A DNA stretch of 64,000 nt from contig DATLZU010000057.1 of NCBI GenBank assembly GCA_035573855.1, forward strand, positions 17,492 to 81,491, in the 5' to 3' direction. Source of the DNA: DATLZU01 sp035573855. Lineage in GTDB: Bacteria; Nitrospirota; Nitrospiria; Nitrospirales; Nitrospiraceae. Shown one piece after another: positions 44,195 through 52,975 of this stretch. The position numbers and the translations under genes are program-made. Each line of letters starts with the position of its first letter. Position 1 is the first letter of the stretch. Under the pieces are notes generated by a model. That model did not search any database and was not told the DNA's origin. It was given only the letters and a program-made list of their open reading frames with translations.

Positions 44195-46006
44195 ATGGCG
44201 CCTGCCTCCGCTCAACCCAAGGAATGGCTGATCGCTCGCCTCGCCGAATTCCACGGCGTGTTGGCGGAGATGGGCTCCGACTTCACCGGGCTCGCCGCGC
44301 GCGTCGCGGAATTGTCCGATCGTTACGACCAAGGCCGGTTCCGGCTCGCAGTCTTGGGACAATTCAAGCGCGGGAAGAGCAGCCTGCTGAACGCCTTGTT
44401 GGGCGAACCGCTCCTCCCCACCGGCGTCCTCCCCTTGACTGCCATCCCGACCCTCCTGCGCTATGGTCCGGAGCGCCGGGTCCGTGTGATCCGGCTGGAT
44501 GGGCGGCAGGAGGAGCATGTCGGGACGGCGGACGCGTTGACGCAGGTCCTGACCCGCTTTGTCACCGAACGAGAAAACCCCGCCAATCGGCTCGGCGTCG
44601 CGCAGGTCGAAGTGGACCATCCCTCGGCGTTGCTCGCGAACGGGGTGGAGATCATCGACACCCCCGGCATCGGGTCCACCTTGCCGCACAACACCGAGAT
44701 GGCGCGGCACGTCTTGCCGGTCTGCGACGGCGCGCTCTTTATTCTCTCGCCCGACCCGCCGATCACCGAGATCGAACTGCAATTCCTCCGGCTGGTCAAG
44801 GAGGCAGTCGCCCGGGTGGTCTTCGTCCTGACGAAAGCCGACCTCCTTCCGACCCCGGAGCGGGCCGAGGTGCTCGCCTTCCTCCAACGGGTGCTGCATG
44901 AGCAAGCGGGCTTCCGCGCCGAAGAGCGCATCTTCACGATTTCCGCGCGCCAGGCGCTGGAGGCGCGCGCCACCGCCTCGGCTCCTCTTCTCTCCGAAAG
45001 CGGGATCACGGCCTTGGAGACGTACCTGGCGGACTTTCTCGTCACCGACAAGCAGGCGGCGTTGCAAGAGGCCGTTCGAACGAAAGCGGCGCGGATGATC
45101 GGTGAGGCCCTGTTTGCCCTGGACCTGCAGCGCCGCGTGATCGATCTGCCTCGTGAAGATTTGGAGCGGCGCGCGGCGCGCTTCGACGCCCATCTCGAAA
45201 CGATGGAGCGCGAACGGGTGTACTTCCATGATCGGCTGGCCGGAGACCGGCAACGGCTGTTGGCGGAGCTTGACCGGCTGGCGGACGCGCTCGTTGAGCC
45301 AGCGACCAAAGCCCTGTCGGCCTGTGCGGAGACCGTGCGCGGCGAAACCGGCGCCGGCATAGCCGGCGCGGAGCTGCCACGCCGGATCTCCACCTTGCTG
45401 GCCGAAGAAGTCGATCGGGTGTTCGGGCAGGCGGCACGCGAGCTGTCGGCCGCCGTCGCTTCCCGGTTCCATGCCGTTCAAGACCTCCACTGCCGGGAGC
45501 TCGAACATCTCATCGACCGCGTGCGGCGAACCGCGGCGGACTTGTTCGAGGTGCCCTGCCTGGACACCGCGGCGGTGGACCGCCTTGAAACCGTCCGCGA
45601 GCCCCGGGTGATCAGCCAACGCTGGGTGACCTCCTTTACCGAGGAAGCCGGGGTCTGGATCACTTGGCTTCTGCCGCGGCGCTTGCGGGCCAAGCGCTTC
45701 GACCGCCGCCTGCGCGAGACCATCGCGTATCTGGTCAGACGGAACGTCGAGGAGATCCGCTGGGCGACGCGCCAGAACCTGGAGGAGACCTTTCGCCAGT
45801 TCGAAGCGCGGATGGATGCGCAGCTCGACGCCGCGATCGGGCACATCCGCACGGCAGTGCGCGCCGCACTCGAACGTCAAGCCCGACGCGAGGCGGCCGG
45901 GCTTCCGGAGCTGGAGCGGCTGAAGGGTTTTCGGCCGCGGCTGACGCAGTTGCTGGCGGAGCTGTCGCCGCCTGGGAAGGCAACCTCGTACGGCAGCCCG
46001 TTGTAA
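44195..46006 (+). CDS. dynamin-like GTPase
   Basis: 603 residues. GTPase motifs: P-loop GQFKRGKSSLLNALLG (about residue 55), switch threonine region PTGVLPLTAIPT, G3 EIIDTPGIGST (about 155) and G4 LTKADLL (about 214). A long helical/coiled-coil region (residues 300-600) follows, as in bacterial dynamins that remodel membranes. Its own hydrophobic patch (EEAGVWITWLLPRRLRA) could be a membrane-inserting paddle. It is first in unit 2. Confidence 0.9.
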   Translation: MAPASAQPKEWLIARLAEFHGVLAEMGSDFTGLAARVAELSDRYDQGRFRLAVLGQFKRGKSSLLNALLGEPLLPTGVLPLTAIPTLLRYGPERRVRVIRLDGRQEEHVGTADALTQVLTRFVTERENPANRLGVAQVEVDHPSALLANGVEIIDTPGIGSTLPHNTEMARHVLPVCDGALFILSPDPPITEIELQFLRLVKEAVARVVFVLTKADLLPTPERAEVLAFLQRVLHEQAGFRAEERIFTISARQALEARATASAPLLSESGITALETYLADFLVTDKQAALQEAVRTKAARMIGEALFALDLQRRVIDLPREDLERRAARFDAHLETMERERVYFHDRLAGDRQRLLAELDRLADALVEPATKALSACAETVRGETGAGIAGAELPRRISTLLAEEVDRVFGQAARELSAAVASRFHAVQDLHCRELEHLIDRVRRTAADLFEVPCLDTAAVDRLETVREPRVISQRWVTSFTEEAGVWITWLLPRRLRAKRFDRRLRETIAYLVRRNVEEIRWATRQNLEETFRQFEARMDAQLDAAIGHIRTAVRAALERQARREAAGLPELERLKGFRPRLTQLLAELSPPGKATSYGSPL

Positions 46007-46060
46007 GGCGTTCGAGCAGACGCGGCCGAGCGCGGCGTCGGCGATGCATGGTGAGCGACG

Positions 46061-47038
46061 ATGGACGTTCGTGAAGCGGATCGTCATCCGGCCGATGATG
46101 AGGACATCGAGGCTCTCGTGCGCGGCCTCGACAACCTGCATTGGAATCTTCAGGTTCAGGCGGACATCCTGAGACTGGGCGAACGCGCCGTCCCGGCCTT
46201 GGCGCGCTTCCTGCTCGGGCCGCCCAGCCAATTCCCTCAAGGACGGGTGCTGGCGGCCGAGGCCCTCGGCCGGATCAAAGGAGAGTCAGCCTTCCACGCA
46301 CTGTTGAACGCCCTCGATCCCCGGCGTCTCGTCGGACTCAGCCCGCTCCTGCGCCTTTCCGAGGAAGACGTGCAGAACGCCGTCGCCCGCCAACTGGCTC
46401 GGATCGGCGATCGGCGTGCGATCCCGGCGCTGCTGGACGCCTTGCGCAGCCAGCACCTGGTCAGCGCCGCCGAGGCGTTGGTCCGCTTCCATGAAACGGC
46501 GGCGTTGCCCTGGATGGTCGAGGGGCTCGAAGACGCCTTTAAGCGCGATCGTTTCGCGCAGGCTATCCTCGACATGGGCTGGGCCGCCATTCCGCCTCTC
46601 ATTGCGACGTTGGCGCAGCGGCGGATGTATCGGGACGAAGAGCTGTTGCCGAGCATCGAGCGACGTGCGGAGGCGCTCCGTCTGCTCGGTCTCTTGTACG
46701 CCAAGGAAGCCGTGGCCCCGATGCGCGACGCCTTATGTGATCGCTCCGACAAGGTGCGGACGGAGGCCGCGCTCGCCTTGACGGTGGTGGAAGCAGGCGA
46801 CGCGGTCTTGGAGGCGGTCCCGGCTCTCCTCGCCGGCTTGACCCACCCGGATTTTCTCCAGCGCGACCGCTGCGCCGAGGCGCTTGCCCGTATCGGGCCG
46901 CGCTGCGTTCCGCTGATCGAGCAGGCGCTCCTCCATGGAGTCGTATCCGTGGCCGGCGACACGGTTCCCTTGACCGTCAACGCGCGGTCGGCCGTGCTGG
47001 CGGTGCTCGAACGCCTGAAGGGACACGTCCCGTGCTGA
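46061..47038 (+). CDS. HEAT-repeat protein
   Basis: 325 residues built from helical HEAT/PBS-type repeats (VPALARFLLGPPSQFPQGRVLAAEALGRIK; ARIGDRRAIPALLDAL; AVAPMRDALCDRSDKVRTEAALAL; RCAEALARIG). It is likely a scaffold. It follows the dynamin gene and overlaps the next gene's start. No catalytic residues are seen. The gene order suggests a partner for the GTPase or the ATPases. Confidence 0.85.
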   Translation: MDVREADRHPADDEDIEALVRGLDNLHWNLQVQADILRLGERAVPALARFLLGPPSQFPQGRVLAAEALGRIKGESAFHALLNALDPRRLVGLSPLLRLSEEDVQNAVARQLARIGDRRAIPALLDALRSQHLVSAAEALVRFHETAALPWMVEGLEDAFKRDRFAQAILDMGWAAIPPLIATLAQRRMYRDEELLPSIERRAEALRLLGLLYAKEAVAPMRDALCDRSDKVRTEAALALTVVEAGDAVLEAVPALLAGLTHPDFLQRDRCAEALARIGPRCVPLIEQALLHGVVSVAGDTVPLTVNARSAVLAVLERLKGHVPC

Positions 47039-47529
47039 ACGACGCGCAACGGACGAGTCTGCGCATCGTGATGAGCCTGATTGAAGAGAAGATGCGCGAC
47101 ATCGAGGCCCGACTCGCCTCCCCGGAGGAACATGGCCTGATGTTCGACGTTTGCAACGACCTCGCTCCGGACGTGGAACAGGCGTTGCGACTCACGGTCG
47201 CAGAGGTCTATGCGCTGATTTCGACCCTCCGCGACCGGCTTGCGCTGCCTCGTGAAGTCAAACCGGTAAGTCGAGAAATCCTGAAGGGGCTTTCGCAACT
47301 CTGGGTGGTGTTGCAGGAATCCGACAGCCAACGGCTGCGGCGGTACGGGGACGTGGACCCGGCCCTTGGCGCCAGCCTTGATCCCGAAATCGAGGCGCTC
47401 GCCCGTCTGATGCTTGAGTTGGAACATCTTGCCATCGGAAACGTGCCTCCGGCGAAAAACGGACGGGATGACAAGGAAGATGCCGCGCCTTGTTCGAAGC
47501 GCGCCAACATCTCCGCCCAATCAACGTGA
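47032..47529 (+). CDS. hypothetical helical protein (165 aa) in fluoride unit 2
   Basis: Predicted helical protein (RIVMSLIEEKMRDIEARLASP … ALARLMLELEHLAIG) with no known family. It starts with a GTG that overlaps the HEAT gene by 7 bases, so the two are coupled. It lies between the HEAT protein and the two MutS-type ATPases. Confidence 0.6.
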   Translation: MLNDAQRTSLRIVMSLIEEKMRDIEARLASPEEHGLMFDVCNDLAPDVEQALRLTVAEVYALISTLRDRLALPREVKPVSREILKGLSQLWVVLQESDSQRLRRYGDVDPALGASLDPEIEALARLMLELEHLAIGNVPPAKNGRDDKEDAAPCSKRANISAQST

Positions 47530-47679
47530 CGGGTCAACCCTTCGAGGACCATACGGCTCTTGCATGTCCGCCTCAAACCGTGACGGTCCCGCTCGGCCGC
47601 CACGTCCGTCCCATCTTATCCTCGTCGCGGAACAGGCCATCAGGCGGTTTGATCCCGTTGGCGGGCATCTGCTGAAGCC

Positions 47680-49215
47680 ATGGGCTTTGTCAGCATTTTA
47701 TTTCCGGGACCGGATGACCCGAAGGCGCATGGGACGCCTGACGCGCCCGAGTTCTTCCATGACCTGAACCTCGACCAAGTTGTGAAGGCCATCACGGCCG
47801 GCCGGGAGGACTACGATCTCGCGCCGTTCTTCCAGCTTTCCTTGCACGATCTCGATACGATCGCCTATCGCCAGGAAGTCATGCGCGATCTCGAGGATCG
47901 GACTCTGCTGCATGCCATGACCACATTCGCTCAAGGCATGCGCGCGATGCGTCAGCATCTTCACCGGTCGAGGACGCTTGATTACAGGTATGAGCAGGAA
48001 GGGTGGTTTCTCGCCGCCGCCGCACTCTATTGCGACACGGTTGAACGCCTGTCGCAGGACCTCGCTGAGCTTCACCCGACATCCCGCGGCATGCGCGCCT
48101 TCGGGGAGTTTCTGGTGGCCTATGTCCGCTCCGCCATGTTCCGTACGCTCGCGGCCGAAGCCAGGCAACTGACGGCCGCGTTGGCCGCCATCCGATACAC
48201 CCTGCTCCTGAGGGACAGCAGCATCACAGTTTGCCATTATGACGCGGAGATCGACTACCGCACCGCTGTCGAACGGACGTTCAACAAATTCCGGCGGGGC
48301 GCCGGGAAGGAGTACCGGGTTACCTTCCCGGAACGCGCAGGCATGAACCACGTCGAGGCCCAGATCCTGGATCGGGTAGCGCTGTTGCATCCGGCCACGT
48401 TCCGCGCCCTCGAAAGATTCTGCGCGGAACACGCCGAGTATCCGGACCAGACGATCATGACTTTCGACCGCGAGATCCAGTTCTACGTCGCCTATCTCGA
48501 GTATGTCGAGCAATTCCGGCGCGCCGGCCTGAGCTTCTGCTACCCGCAGCTTTCGGACAGTCGCAAGGAGATTCACGTTCGGCATGCCTTCGATCCGGCA
48601 CTGGCCTATACGCTCATCCGGGAACACGCCGCCGTCGTGACCAATGATTTCTCCCTGCGCGGCCCGGAGCGGATCCTCGTCGTATCCGGCCCGAACCACG
48701 GCGGCAAGACGACGTTCGCCCGCATGTTTGGCCAGTTGCACTACCTGGCTAGCCTCGGTTGCCCGGTCCCGGGCATGGACGCGCGCCTGTTCCTGTTCGA
48801 CCGCCTTTTCTGCCATTTCGACAAGGCAGAAGACATCACGAACCTCCGTGGCAAGCTGGAAGACGACTTGGTCCGGATTCGGCGGATTTTGGCTCAGGCC
48901 ACGCCGAACAGCCTCATCGTCATGAACGAGATTTTCTCGTCCACCGGGCTCAAGGACGCGATCTATTTGAGCAAGAAGGTGTTGGCGAGGATCTCGTGGC
49001 TCGATCTGCTGTGCGTCTGCGTCACCTTTCTTGATGAACTGGCCTCGCTCAACGAGAAGACGGTCAGCATGGTCGCCCTGGTCGATCCGGTCAATCCGGC
49101 GGTTCGAACGTACAGGGTGGAGCGACGGCCGGCCGACGGGCTCGCCTACGCCCTCGCTATCGCGGAAAAATACCGCATGACCTACGACCGGCTGAAGGAG
49201 CGGCTGCGAGCATGA
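47680..49215 (+). CDS. MutS-family ATPase 1 (no mismatch-recognition domain)
   Basis: 511 residues. The C-terminal third is a MutS ATPase domain: Walker A GPNHGGKTTFARM (about residue 337), then SLIVMNEIFSSTGLKDA at the Walker B position, where the usual aspartate is Asn before Glu. Residues 1-300 resemble the helical core/lever of MutS, and the N-terminal mismatch-binding domain is absent. MutS-type genes are known companions of fluoride riboswitches. Role unknown; it may be a DNA-, membrane- or protein-bound ATP switch. ATG 47680 has a weak ribosome site. Confidence 0.85.
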   Translation: MGFVSILFPGPDDPKAHGTPDAPEFFHDLNLDQVVKAITAGREDYDLAPFFQLSLHDLDTIAYRQEVMRDLEDRTLLHAMTTFAQGMRAMRQHLHRSRTLDYRYEQEGWFLAAAALYCDTVERLSQDLAELHPTSRGMRAFGEFLVAYVRSAMFRTLAAEARQLTAALAAIRYTLLLRDSSITVCHYDAEIDYRTAVERTFNKFRRGAGKEYRVTFPERAGMNHVEAQILDRVALLHPATFRALERFCAEHAEYPDQTIMTFDREIQFYVAYLEYVEQFRRAGLSFCYPQLSDSRKEIHVRHAFDPALAYTLIREHAAVVTNDFSLRGPERILVVSGPNHGGKTTFARMFGQLHYLASLGCPVPGMDARLFLFDRLFCHFDKAEDITNLRGKLEDDLVRIRRILAQATPNSLIVMNEIFSSTGLKDAIYLSKKVLARISWLDLLCVCVTFLDELASLNEKTVSMVALVDPVNPAVRTYRVERRPADGLAYALAIAEKYRMTYDRLKERLRA

Positions 49216-50789
49216 ACGCGCGTCTCATGCACCGGCATCGGGATTTCGCCGCCGGCCGGGATCTGCAGGGCCACGAACGTCTCCTGCTCCAGGACCTGGA
49301 GCTGAACACGCTGTTTCGTACCATGGCAAACGGCGACGAGTTTCTTTTCGACGTGGCCCGGACAGTCCTTCTATCGGGCCTGGAGAACGATGTGGACACG
49401 GTTCTGTATCGGCAGGCCGTCTTGAAGGACAGCCTGAAACATCCGACAGTGGTCAGAACCTTGTACGACCTCGCGATGGAGGCGATCGATGCGAAGCGGA
49501 AACACTGGTTGGGCGTGTTCAGCCGGTATCCGAGCGCGATTCTGCACGGCTCGATCGAACTGCTGCAGCTGTTCCTCGGCGTCCTCAGGAAGCTCAGGGT
49601 CGTCGCCGAGCAACAGACGGGGCGCTTCGAGTCGGAGGGGTTCTCGGCCTTTTTCGCGATGCTGCAAACGGAGTTGAGCGACGACTATTTGGCCGAAATC
49701 GAGGAACATCTCCGGAACCTGAAGTTCCCGGAGGGCGTTCTGATGAGCGCCGAACTGGGTCGCGGCAATCAGGGCACGAACTACATCCTGCGCAAACCGC
49801 ACCGTAGGAGACAGACTTGGTTGGCCCGACTCCTCGGGAAGGGGCCGCCCGCGTACACCTTTCGGATCGCCGATCGCGATGAAGCCGGCCACAGAGCCCT
49901 GTCGGAACTGCGGGACCGGGGCATCGACCCGGCCGCCAATGCGCTGGCTCAGTCCAGTGACCACATACTCGGGTTCTTCCAGACGCTCAGGGCGGAATTG
50001 GCTTTTTACCTCGGTTGCCTGAATCTGCACGATCGCCTCACGGCCAAGGGAGAGCCGCTGTGTTTTCCCAAGCCGGCGCCAGCAGGCACGCGCAGGTATC
50101 GCGTCAGCGGGTTGTACGACGTGTGCCTGGCGCTCCACATGGAGCGCCGCGTCGTGGGCAACACAGTCGACGCCGACGGCAAGAGCCTTGTGATCATCAC
50201 CGGCGCCAACCAGGGTGGGAAATCGAGCTTCCTGCGCGGCATCGGTCTGGCGCAAGTGATGATGCAAGCCGGCATGTTCGTCCCGGCCGAGTCCTTCGAC
50301 GCCGAACTATGCACGGGTCTCTTCTCCCATTACAAGCGAGAAGAAGACGCGACGATGAAGAAGGGGAAACTGGACGAGGAACTGGCGCGATTGAGCGAGA
50401 TCGTCGACCGTCTCGCACCGAACTCGATGCTGCTCCTCAACGAATCGTTTGCGGCCACGAACGAACGAGAGGGGTCCGAAATCGCGAAGCAGGTGGTGCA
50501 CGCTTTGCTGGAGCAGGGCGTCAAGATCTTCTATGTGACGCACCTGTACGAGTTCGCCCACGGTTTCTTCGAAAGGAAGACGCAAGACACCCTGTTTCTC
50601 CGCGCCGAGAGGCGAGCCGACGGAACGCGAACTTTCAGACTGGTCGAAGGCGAGCCGGAGGAGACCACTTATGGCGAAGACCTGTACCGGAAGATCTTCG
50701 GCGATGAACCGGATGCGACACCCGCGGTCGGAGTTTTTGCAGGTGATCGGCATCCGGCAGGATCCCCGCTCGGCCGACGAGACGGATGA
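49212..50789 (+). CDS. MutS-family ATPase 2 (no mismatch-recognition domain)
   Basis: 525 residues, a paralogue of the previous gene, starting on its stop (ATGA). The ATPase domain has Walker A GANQGGKSSFLRGIGLAQVMMQAG (about 331), the CTGLFSHYKREEDATMKKGKLDEEL segment typical of MutS, Walker B-like SMLLLNESFAATNEREG (Asn for Asp) and the switch VTHLYEFAHGF. Two such proteins in tandem suggest a heterodimer. It is last in unit 2. Confidence 0.85.
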   Translation: MNARLMHRHRDFAAGRDLQGHERLLLQDLELNTLFRTMANGDEFLFDVARTVLLSGLENDVDTVLYRQAVLKDSLKHPTVVRTLYDLAMEAIDAKRKHWLGVFSRYPSAILHGSIELLQLFLGVLRKLRVVAEQQTGRFESEGFSAFFAMLQTELSDDYLAEIEEHLRNLKFPEGVLMSAELGRGNQGTNYILRKPHRRRQTWLARLLGKGPPAYTFRIADRDEAGHRALSELRDRGIDPAANALAQSSDHILGFFQTLRAELAFYLGCLNLHDRLTAKGEPLCFPKPAPAGTRRYRVSGLYDVCLALHMERRVVGNTVDADGKSLVIITGANQGGKSSFLRGIGLAQVMMQAGMFVPAESFDAELCTGLFSHYKREEDATMKKGKLDEELARLSEIVDRLAPNSMLLLNESFAATNEREGSEIAKQVVHALLEQGVKIFYVTHLYEFAHGFFERKTQDTLFLRAERRADGTRTFRLVEGEPEETTYGEDLYRKIFGDEPDATPAVGVFAGDRHPAGSPLGRRDG

Positions 50790-50871
50790 TGAGGATGCCG
50801 GCGGTCATGGCCGCCTTTGCTCGCCGTCGGTCGCGACGAAGGCGATGCGGTTCTCACTTCGTCGTCGCCTC

Positions 50872-50901
50872 TTGACACGACTGTTGTGAGTGGATTATGT
50901 A
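50872..50901 (+). promoter_or_regulatory. promoter of fluoride-regulated unit 3
   Basis: TTGACA at 50872-50877 and TATGTA at 50896-50901 with 18-base spacing, ending 15 bases before the riboswitch. Confidence 0.6.
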
Positions 50902-50915
50902 ACATCCCAGACGTA

Positions 50916-51010
50916 TTGGTGATGGAGTTCACCAAGAAGCGTCCCGCCGCAACGTCGTGGCTGCGGGGCTGATGACTCCTACCGGAGTGAATCTGGTAGG
51001 AGTTTTTTTT
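50916..51010 (+). ncRNA. fluoride riboswitch 3 with terminator
   Basis: P1 TTGGTGATGGAGTTCACCAA, P3 CCCGC…GCGGGG, then CTGATGACTCCTACC. GGAGT can pair with ACTCC. The terminator ACTCCTACC…GGTAGGAGT with eight Ts follows. It controls the Hyf-like complex. Confidence 0.95.
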
Positions 51011-51087
51011 CGCGGCGCACGACCCATTCTCCTGCCAGCTAGGCTCCAACGACTTCTTCCCGTCACCCATGTCGCCAAAGGCTTCGC

Positions 51088-51363
51088 ATGGGGCATCCAG
51101 CTGCAGGATTACTGAAAGTCGGCAAGATCCTGGTCGCGCTCGATGGATCGGATAGGGCGAATAAGGCCCTTCGTGTGTCCGTCGACCTTGCGAAGCGGTC
51201 CGGCGCCGACCTGCACTCGATCTCGATCGAAGAGGATTTGCCGCACTACGCGGTTGGGCTTCTCACGAATCCGCGGCGGCCCCTCTTGAAGTTTGACCCA
51301 GCAGGCACCGTGCCACATCCTGGTTGTGAAATGAGCGAGAGCCCGAGGAGTCATTGGTCGTGA
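51088..51363 (+). pseudogene. truncated UspA-like protein (91 aa)
   Basis: The N-terminal half of a universal stress protein (KILVALDGSDRANKALRVSVDLAKRSGADLH … LPHYA), highly similar to the three complete copies downstream. After about residue 55 the sequence departs and the nucleotide-binding GxxGHS region is missing. The stop overlaps the first codon of the HyfC-like gene (GTGA). It may be a decayed gene kept as a translational leader, or a real short form. Confidence 0.65.
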
Positions 51364-52316
51364 GACTTCCGGACGTCGTCCTTCAAATCCTGCAGGTCAT
51401 CACGGTGCTCCTGTGCTCGCCGCTGATCAGCGGCGTGATCACACGCCTGGAGGAGATGGTCGAATCAAAACGGGGGCCGAGCATCCTGCAACCCTATTAC
51501 GACCTGCAGAAACTCTTCCGGAAGGTCTGGCTTCTCCCGAGCGCGGCGTCCACCGTGTTTTTGGTCGCACCGTTCGCGGCCTTCACGGCGATGATCACCA
51601 TCACGCTGCTGATCCCGGTCCTTACAGACTTCCCGCTTCCACTCGGCTTCATGGGCGACATGCTGGGCGGCGCGTTTCTTTTCGCTTTGGCCGGCTTCAT
51701 GGTGAACTTGGCCGGTATGGATACCGGCAGCCCTTACGGAGGCCACGGCAGTAGCCGCACCACCTTCGTCGCGATTCTCGCCGAGCCGACCCTGATCCTG
51801 GTGCTGATCGGCGTCGCGCTCATCGCCCAATCCATGCTGCCTTATGTGGTCAACCACACCTTGCGGGACAGTCTCACCGCGTATTTCAGTCCGGCCCACC
51901 TGCTGATCCTGGCGGCCTTCTTTCTGCTGTTTCTGGCCGACACGGACCGCTTACCGTTGCACAGCAACACGCATGTGGAGATCAGCATGATCGAGGAGGC
52001 GCGGATTCTCGAATATTCGGGCTGGGGGTTGGCCCTGTTGAAGTGGGCTTCCCATATGAAGCAGTTCTTGTTGTTGGTTATTTTCTGCAACGTCTTGCTG
52101 TTCCCGTGGGGGCTCTCCCGGGACGGGTCCGTCCTTTCGGTGCTCGGGGCTCTGGTCGGTCTCCTTCTGAAAATGGGGGTCATCGTGGTCGTCGTGACGG
52201 TGGTTGAGACCTCCATCGCGCGACTTCGGTACTTTCGCTACCAGGAGTATCTCGGCAGCTCGTTCATCTTGGCGCTCCTGGCCATCATCGCGCACCAACT
52301 GGAAGGAGGTCCGTGA
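51360..52316 (+). CDS. HyfC/NuoH-like membrane subunit
   Basis: 318 residues, eight or so membrane helices with the NuoH/HyfC signature (VESKRGPSILQPYYDLQKLFRK, HVEISMIEEARILEYSGWGLALLKW). It anchors the peripheral arm and forms part of the ion path. The GTG at 51360 fits GAGGAG nine bases away; TTG 51354 is the other option. It is first subunit of a six-gene complex. Confidence 0.92.
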   Translation: MRLPDVVLQILQVITVLLCSPLISGVITRLEEMVESKRGPSILQPYYDLQKLFRKVWLLPSAASTVFLVAPFAAFTAMITITLLIPVLTDFPLPLGFMGDMLGGAFLFALAGFMVNLAGMDTGSPYGGHGSSRTTFVAILAEPTLILVLIGVALIAQSMLPYVVNHTLRDSLTAYFSPAHLLILAAFFLLFLADTDRLPLHSNTHVEISMIEEARILEYSGWGLALLKWASHMKQFLLLVIFCNVLLFPWGLSRDGSVLSVLGALVGLLLKMGVIVVVVTVVETSIARLRYFRYQEYLGSSFILALLAIIAHQLEGGP

Positions 52317-52966
52317 TGGCGACCGTGCTCCTGAATCTGATGATCGTGGCCATCCTGTTGTCCGCGCTGGTGATCCTGGGAACCCGGTGGCTCCGGGTCT
52401 ACATTCATGCATACGCCTTCCAGTCGCTGACCCTCTCGCTTCTGACGGGGCTGCTGGCCGTCCAGACGGGGCATGGGGTCTTGTACGCGGTCGCGGTGCT
52501 GACCTATCTGGTGCGCGGCCTGATCGTGCCGCTCATTCTGCTTCGAGTCACAAAAAATCCTGTGATGGAACAGGAGATGAATCTTTTCCTCAAGGTGCCC
52601 AGTTCCCTCTTGATCGGGATCAGCCTGGTGATCTGCGCCTATCTCGTGTCGCTCCGTCTGTTGGGTCGCCAGGGCAATCCCTTCGTGATCGGGGCCGTCG
52701 CGGTGGCCCTGGCGTTGGTCCTGATCGGCTTCTTCGTGCTGTCGTGTCGGTCTCAAGCCGTGACCCATGTGCTCGCGCTTCTGATCGTGGAGAACGGCAT
52801 CTTTCTCGGCTCCGTGGTGCTGGCGCCGGGCATGCCGCTCATCGTGGAACTGGTGGTCCTCTTCGACATCCTGGTGACCGTCATTGCCATGAGCGTCATG
52901 GTCCAGATCATGGCCATCCGTTTGGGAACCACCAGTGCGGCCGAACTTCAACGGTTGACCGGATAG
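52316..52966 (+). CDS. HyfE-like membrane subunit
   Basis: 216 residues, about six membrane helices, resembling HyfE (NuoK-like) of hydrogenase-4: IHAYAFQSLTLSLLTGLLAVQTGH, ALLIVENGIFLGSVVLAPGMPLIVELVVLFDILVTV. The conserved glutamates of the NuoK region (VEN, VELVV) are present. The ATG overlaps the HyfC stop by one base and GGAGG precedes it. Confidence 0.9.
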   Translation: MATVLLNLMIVAILLSALVILGTRWLRVYIHAYAFQSLTLSLLTGLLAVQTGHGVLYAVAVLTYLVRGLIVPLILLRVTKNPVMEQEMNLFLKVPSSLLIGISLVICAYLVSLRLLGRQGNPFVIGAVAVALALVLIGFFVLSCRSQAVTHVLALLIVENGIFLGSVVLAPGMPLIVELVVLFDILVTVIAMSVMVQIMAIRLGTTSAAELQRLTG

Positions 52967-52975
52967 GAGGCGCCG

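Noticed and set aside
47414..47767. Small ORF bridging the gap before MutS-type ATPase 1
   Set aside because: It overlaps both neighbours in another frame and has no protein-like character; it is most likely a shadow.
47680..50789. Canonical MutS mismatch-repair pair
   Set aside because: Both lack the N-terminal mismatch-recognition domain and have Asn in place of the Walker B Asp.
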